Source: Mxb001 sp964537955
Lineage (GTDB): Bacteria; Actinomycetota; Actinomycetes; S36-B12
Direction of reading: 5' to 3'
NCBI GenBank assembly: GCA_964537955.1
Contig: CAZICY010000003.1
Span: forward strand, 34,123 to 98,122
Length of the DNA: 64,000 bases
Shown here: piece by piece, positions 63,944 to 64,000 of the stretch
Numbering within the stretch: position 1 is the first letter of the stretch
Layout of the letters: each line of letters starts with the position of its first letter
Made by a program: the position numbers and the translations under genes
The notes under the pieces: generated by a model
What the model saw: only the letters and a program-made list of their open reading frames with translations
Database searches by the model: none
What the model was told of the DNA's origin: nothing

Positions 63944-64000
63944 TCAGGAGTCGCCGGCGAGCTTGTCGCGCAGCGCCTGAAGGGACTCGTCGGACGCGAG
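63944..64000 (-). CDS. rpsA: 30S ribosomal protein S1, C-terminal end (truncated by window edge)
   Basis: The last 18 codons are present, reading LASDESLQALRDKLAGDS before a TGA. This is the typical actinobacterial S1 ending. The rpsA-coaE linkage supports it. The rest is outside the window. Confidence 0.8.
   Translation of the reverse strand, partial: LASDESLQALRDKLAGDS

Overview
This window is high-GC DNA (roughly 70% by eye) from an actinobacterium. WhiA, RbpA, a GarA-like FHA protein, FtsR- and ResR-type MerR regulators, OpcA, DUF3099, an FxsA/polyprenol-mannose synthase pair and an InhA/MabA-type fabI-fabG pair together are diagnostic of Actinomycetota. Gene order in several blocks matches the order I know from Mycobacterium and Streptomyces. 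I see no mycobacterial lineage marker and no clear order-level assignment. Coding density is extreme: no gene-free stretch reaches 300 bp, and the longest, 9527-9817, is mostly a riboswitch. I found no tRNA, rRNA, insertion sequence, phage gene or CRISPR array.

Layout. 1-2947: end of lnt, ppm1, fxsA, rbpA and a glycerophosphodiesterase (envelope lipids and RNA polymerase factor). 3093-6632: an orphan class III aminotransferase, a HAD phosphatase and a Na+/H+ antiporter. 6656-12516: glycine cleavage genes gcvP (behind a tandem glycine riboswitch) and gcvH, with garA, ftsR, a bifunctional-nuclease-family gene and resR between them. 12631-18228: a six-gene minus-strand unit with an ABC ATPase, an FeS-type photolyase, a SpoU methyltransferase, a copper-monooxygenase-like lipoprotein, a membrane protein and a PgsA-type phosphatidyltransferase. 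18259-24779: an unknown gene, serB, sixA, fabI, fabG, a TMEM175-like channel, DUF3099, SURF1 and an atypical SDR. 24787-29050: ABC exporter, crotonase and ABC-F. 29069-35486: the full SUF operon sufR-B-D-ferredoxin-C-S-U-T. 35587-39196: ABC-2 transporter, ctaA and ctaB (heme A). 39311-45669: pentose phosphate operon tkt-tal-zwf-opcA-pgl. 45677-49386: gap-pgk-tpiA-secG and a second rbpA. 49504-52334: whiA-yvcK-rapZ. 52331-61463: uvrC, uvrA and uvrB with a Rieske lipoprotein, a metallo-beta-lactamase-fold gene and TerC. 61473-64000: coaE, a GT-C-like membrane protein and the end of rpsA.

How it fits together. The window is mostly core metabolism (glycine C1 flux, pentose phosphate, lower glycolysis, Fe-S assembly, heme A and oxidase assembly), UV repair (three Uvr proteins plus a photolyase) and growth regulators. 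The least expected signal is regulatory. At least thirteen genes begin with a TANNNT box 5-7 nt before the start codon and no usable Shine-Dalgarno, which implies leaderless mRNAs. In four gene junctions the TAG stop codon of the upstream gene is itself the first half of that box, and two divergent gene pairs share promoters only 28-30 bp long. These boxes also decide several start codons.
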